Notes under the pieces: generated by a model | Database searches by the model: none | What the model was told of the DNA's origin: nothing | The model's input: the letters and a program-made list of their open reading frames with translations, nothing else | Position numbers and translations under genes: made by a program | Assembly (NCBI GenBank): GCA_026874595.1 | Contig: CM049309.1 | Coordinates: 4,686,076-4,750,075, forward strand | From: Sipunculus nudus | Lineage: Eukaryota > Annelida > Sipuncula > Golfingiida > Sipunculidae | DNA length: 64,000 nucleotides | Direction of reading: 5' to 3' | Shown here: positions 59,553 to 64,000 of the stretch, in pieces | Numbering within the stretch: position 1 is the stretch's first letter | Layout: each line of letters opens with the position of its first letter

Positions 59553-60539
59553 GAATTGAGAGTGTTTTGCATTAGTTATCATTTGAAAAAAATTCAGCAG
59601 AGAGCCTTTACCCATGGGTCCCCTGTTTTGTTACTGCACATTTAAAATATTTCAGACTCTAGTTTTCATTTATTAAAATAATACAGTGTTTAAATGATTG
59701 GCTTGTTAAGCGTCATTATCATATTTATTCTGATTTGAAAATGAAAACATTTTGTCTTTTTTTTTTTTTTTTTACAGATTTTTATTTTTTCAGATAATTA
59801 TATAAACGTGTACCGGTGTACTTTAGTCCATCTCCACGTTCTACGTTATCCTTTATAACTTACAGGGTTTCATACATTTACAGTGGATATTTTTACAAGA
59901 TTTTTTACAGTCATATATAGTTGAAAGCATCAGAGCTTCAACTATTTAAACATGAGAGAATCCTACTCCTGCACTACAGCTAGGGCTTTATAAAAAGCGT
60001 CTGATAATCAATTTCAGCTGAGCGCCGTAACCCACTGGTCTCTTGTTTGTGTGTAATAAGATTGTATACTACCGCTTAATGAGAATTTCATCTCTGCGTC
60101 ATTCCTAAACTCAACAAAAATTCATACTGATGGTACCAGGCCTTTGAAAAAATGTAGGAAGTTTATATGAGGACTTTTAAACAGAAATATACATGTTTGT
60201 AGGAATTTTCAGTAAAAAAATAGAAATAATTTAAAGTTTACACTGGGGAATCATGGTTTATATGGAAATTAACATGATCATCTAATCTCCAGGAAGCATC
60301 CATCAGTCTGTTTTATTGATTTATAAAGATTTACTTGCTGTTATTGCATTACTTACATATACAGTTTTGCAAAAGAGCTGTGTACTTTCAATTAACAATA
60401 ATAATACATGAGTATTCAGTAGTAACAGTTGTATAAGAAACAAGATTGTGCAGTGAAAACTATAGGATAATATAGGAGATTATGGTCGAAATGCTGAGAG
60501 ACATAGGAAAATTGAGGATATAATTTTTTCACTGGATAC

Positions 60540-60835
60540 AACGAGAATCTGGCAATCTACTAAGGAATGCAAGCCTCCGCCATGTGTTTGTATTTACTTA
60601 TTCCATCCATATTCTCAGATGAATTCGTGCATATGACGTTACTGAATCCGGATCCTGTGCCGGATTCACACCAAAATCTAATCGATTCTTCCTTGGCTCA
60701 TTTCCGGAATGCCCTGAAAGTTTATGAGATTCAGTTCTTGTTTGCAGTTATGTTGTAAACAAACACACACCCAAACACACACACGAACGCGGAAAAAAGC
60801 ATACCCTCCTGGCGTAGGCAAATTTAGGAAATATA
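60540..60835 (-). repeat. Dispersed repeat copy (inverse of 27.9-28.2 kb)
   Basis: Read on the minus strand it has GTGTGTTTGTTTACAACATA, then CATGAATTGAATCTCATAAA-like sequence, GAATCCGGCACAGGATCCGG and the end GGCGGAGGCTTGCATTCCTT. The order is the same as in the 27.9-kb copy. No coding potential. Confidence 0.65.
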
Positions 60836-62300
60836 ATGGTCCGCAGGAGCTCTGGGTTATGGAAATTAAAAAAAAGTTTATTGCTGACATTTAAATAAAA
60901 AATATACCAGCTTATTAAATCATGCCATATACAGGAGAACATGTTCAAGGCTGGTAAAAGAAATTATACATTTGCGTTACTTCTCTCTTTACATGGGCCA
61001 CATCTGTTTTATTGCTTGGCTTTTTACCGCTGCTTGAATGTTTAAGTGAAAAATGGGATGATGTTAAAGCTGGCAGGGGAGGATTCACGAAGGTCCATGG
61101 CACGGACGCTCTAAAGTAGATTGCTGATCTAGCCAACTCATCCTAACGCATGGTCAACTTTTCTCTGTTGTGGAGACCGAGGCCCCCGCACAGGAATGCA
61201 TCGTTTAATAATGGAGTAAACTTTTAAAATATAATATTATAAAAGTTAGGTTGTAATATCAGTCCGTACAGTTGATTTAATTATTTATGATCAGAAGGCA
61301 CACAAAATATCTGAACATTTCTGCGTTTCTGCATTTCTGAAATTTCTTAGACATTTGGTGTTTATGATGAATTTTCAGGCACAAATGACCGCGGAAAAGC
61401 GGGGTATCTCCTCAGCTGGACAGGTTGTTCACAGCCATTTTCTCTCGTTTAGCTTCAGTCCATAAATTTAATGTGAGCTGATGGAGCTGGAGCGAGAATG
61501 TGCTGATCCACCATTCAAAGAGCTTTCAGGGCCGCCTTGAACATGCCAGGACATAACAAGCAATAAAGGAATGTGGTTTTATGAATTTCATCTATGCCCA
61601 TCACGATCACAATTAGCCCGTGCACAGGCATGCAATTAGGATATTGATTTAAGCATTATTGCGAAAGAATCTACAGTCATATTTCATAAAGAATAATCCA
61701 ACACACTTCCTCTCTTTCAAAATGACCTCTATCCAACTTTAACGTTTTCTGGATCTGCCCCTTTTTCACTTTGTAAAAGCTTTTATCTTAATTATATGGA
61801 ACCGGATTGAACTGCCGGTAAAAGCCCCGTTTATTGAAGACGTTTGATGCGCTGTCCGCTTATGTATACCTGTTATTGTATCACAGAAGTATCATTACCC
61901 GCCACTGATTGAATGATAAAGATGACCAGGGTGTTGTGAAAAATACCATGGTAACATAATCAAATAATTTAAAAACATGCCTGCCGTCTGACGCATAAAG
62001 GATAGGGAAACAAGGAACGATCCATGTCTGGCCGGTTTGAACGTGCTAGAAGCGGGCAGCACAGTGCCAGTGACACTCTCAGACTTCTCAGGTGAATTGA
62101 CAACAGGTTAACAAATGTTTTCATCAAATTATTCTGCGGGATGTTTCATATTTGTGTGGCTGAAGCATATATGGATTCGTTGGTCCTAGTGTCTTAACAG
62201 GACGGCGCAGCGTCATTTTTTTAAGCATTTGACAAGGTCAGTGAGCGATTTCTGATAGATGTTTTTCTGTCAAGAATGCTTCCAGAACGATGATGTATGA
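60836..62300. other. Upstream region of the lectin gene
   Basis: No coding exon recognised. A GC-richer stretch with a CAG|GTGAAT donor near 62091 could be a 5' UTR exon of the lectin gene. That is speculative. Confidence 0.3.
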
Positions 62301-62422
62301 AGATACACTTACATTAATTAAGAGTGATTAAATTACTTATTCAACAGCAAAAAACGACAGGAAGTTACCTGGTCGTGTGTAAAAGTATCAGCGGTGAGTT
62401 TTACCTTCTTTTGAGAAAAAAA

Positions 62423-64000
62423 ATGTACAAACTACTTGTTAATCTGATACTTTTACATTTTTTGAACATTTTATTATTCGTCTCTGCGAATAAATGCAAA
62501 GAAACCACGCTAAATGAAACTAATGCTTTATATGAAAATGCTATCTGCGGGACTATACATTTTAACTTGAGTGAAGTGTTTATAACACTAAAATGTCCAC
62601 ATAATCGACAGGCCACTCAAGTATACAGAATCACCTTTACTTGTGTTGGGTATTGTCCGCTAGGTTTCTTGATCTACGAAAACAAGGAAAACAATAGCGC
62701 TCTAAGTGACGACAACAAGAATTATTACTTTGTCCACGAAACCCCTTTCAGATGGTACACTACGGATTGTTCCTCCGTTCTCTTTTATTTTAAGAAGATG
62801 AAAGCGGGCAATTCAGTATCATTCCAGTACGAATTAATTGAAGCCGACGAACCAAATCTGCAGGATGACGTACATTTGTGTCCGACGGTAGCTGATGATT
62901 CTACCGTCAAATTCAATGGGTACTGCTACACGTTTGATAAAAATGTCTCAAATGAAAACATATTAACTTGGAGAGAAGCTCAAGAAAAATGCAAATCGAC
63001 AGGCGGTTACCTTCTTACGATACATACCATGGATGAACTCCGATTTGTTAAAGGCATGATGCGTAGGTGGCTTGTGGACGAAGTGACGACCATATACCTT
63101 GGCATGGAGATCAAGATAATGGTAAGAGAATTTGATCCGTTTAATCCAACTACATTCTTTAAATTTTCATACGTTTCGACCTAATAAACGACCCAGAGTG
63201 TCTTTTAAATTATAAGAATTCTATACCACTGTGAAAGTCTTTATCTCAGCAGAGGGCCACGACGCCCACAAGCCATTCACTGGTATAAGGGTCCCCCTTT
63301 GTTCTAGAGTTTACTTGGGGTCCAACCATTGAGTCGGTGAATGAAAACTTTTATAGTTAATAATATAGTATTTTGTTACCTGGATTGTTGCTTCATCTGA
63401 TATGTCAAGTGTTTGTGTAAGTTGAAAAGTAAGGGTTTATTGGTCTTCGATTCTTAGAATCAGCCCTTATAGCAAGATGGAGAAATTTCAGTAATTCCTC
63501 AGATGAGTCTTTATGTCTTAATATGTTTAAATGCAAGCTTTATTCACAGTAACACTTCTAGAAACCTTAAAATACAGAGATGCCTGAAACAACATGACTT
63601 TTTATCACATGTATACCGCCGTTCGCACTGAATAGAGAATGTGAGATGTGGGATCTAGCACTGCTATAATGCCGTTCTTCCCAGCACACAATGGGTACAG
63701 TAAATTTTCTATTTTCAGGACGCTGAGTGGGTGGACGGTAGTCCGGTGACGGTGACTGACTGGTATCGCCCTAAGCCTTATCCAAGCCGCGTTCTACCCG
63801 TAGAATACTTTGGGCACGGGATAAAATTTTCTTCAGCCCTCATGATCCAGCCTTCACACGAATATTTTCTGGAGTGCGCCGCTATGAAACCCCTGCCTTC
63901 ACCCCTGTCCACGAACTGGTTTCGGATTCCTTGCGCATTCCCGTATCCCAATTCAGGTTATGTGTGCAAGCAGCCGGCTGGAGGACCCACGACGACAGCT
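62423..64000 (+). CDS. Secreted CUB-like plus C-type lectin domain protein (5' part, runs off the window)
   Basis: Two exons: 62423-63121 and 63719-64000 (open to the edge), joined in phase 0 with ATG|GTAAGA and TTTTCAG|GAC. M1 begins MYKLLVNLILLHFLNILLFV, a signal peptide ending about SA22; the frame upstream has no better Met. Residues 24-142 form a Cys-containing beta-rich region resembling a CUB domain (weak call). Residues 153-317 are a C-type lectin fold: FNGYCYTF, TWREAQEKC, GGYLLTIHTMDELRFV, WVDGS, FLECAAMK, FRIPC, GYVCK. Cys153/168, 190/316 and 286/305 match long-form CTLD pairing. The Ca2+ sugar-binding EPN/QPD and WND motifs are missing (TDWYRPKP, NWFRIPC), so canonical mannose/galactose binding is doubtful. 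The tail GGPTTTA starts a Thr-rich linker. Such proteins are commonly expanded in invertebrate innate immunity. That role is inferred. Confidence 0.85.
63122..63718 (+). other. Intron within the lectin domain
   Basis: 597 bases, GTAAGA...TTTCAG, splitting the CTLD before WVDG. No repeat recognised. Confidence 0.85.

Overview
The window is nuclear DNA of a multicellular animal: spliced genes with GT-AG introns, AT-rich intergenic DNA, many TA/CT/AG microsatellites, runs of 10 to 24 G or C, minisatellites and short DNA transposons. The repeat families and the secreted C-type-lectin gene fit a marine lophotrochozoan such as a mollusc, but that is an inference and no species can be named.

Layout. 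(1) 1 to about 1.45 kb: a probable first coding exon (961-1081, minus strand) of an unidentified gene that leaves the window on the left. (2) 1.5 to 27 kb: no convincing internal exons. It holds a 34-bp satellite (7.84-8.54 kb), a roughly 75-copy 42-bp minisatellite (18.78-21.96 kb), pogo/Tigger-like MITEs and dispersed repeats. Several short minus-strand segments with an ATG and a good splice donor (27.2, 9.6, 6.2, 5.1 kb) could be alternative first exons of the left-hand gene. (3) 26.3 to 31.5 kb: GC-rich, CRE-bearing promoter-like DNA, small exon-like ORFs, and a 1.69-kb element bounded by inverted repeats with CT/AG arms that carries half a PHD finger. (4) 33.4 to 53.6 kb: a complete plus-strand HECTD3 orthologue (E3 ubiquitin ligase, DOC plus HECT domains). 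I resolve 18 coding exons, 831 residues, with catalytic Cys793. (5) 54 to 62 kb: intergenic, with two tandem repeat families and a dispersed repeat copy. (6) 62.4 kb to the end: the 5' part of a secreted CUB-like plus C-type-lectin protein that runs off the right edge.

The most unusual observation is in HECTD3. Three of its splice junctions (3' site of intron 1, 5' site of intron 5, 3' site of intron 15) each lie at the edge of a tandem array whose unit contains a copy of that same splice site plus a few bases of the adjoining exon. The arrays are therefore rows of decoy splice sites. At intron 1 some decoys would add in-frame residues; at introns 5 and 15 they would introduce stops or frameshifts. 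The genes show no obvious shared pathway: HECTD3 is intracellular ubiquitin machinery and the lectin is secreted.
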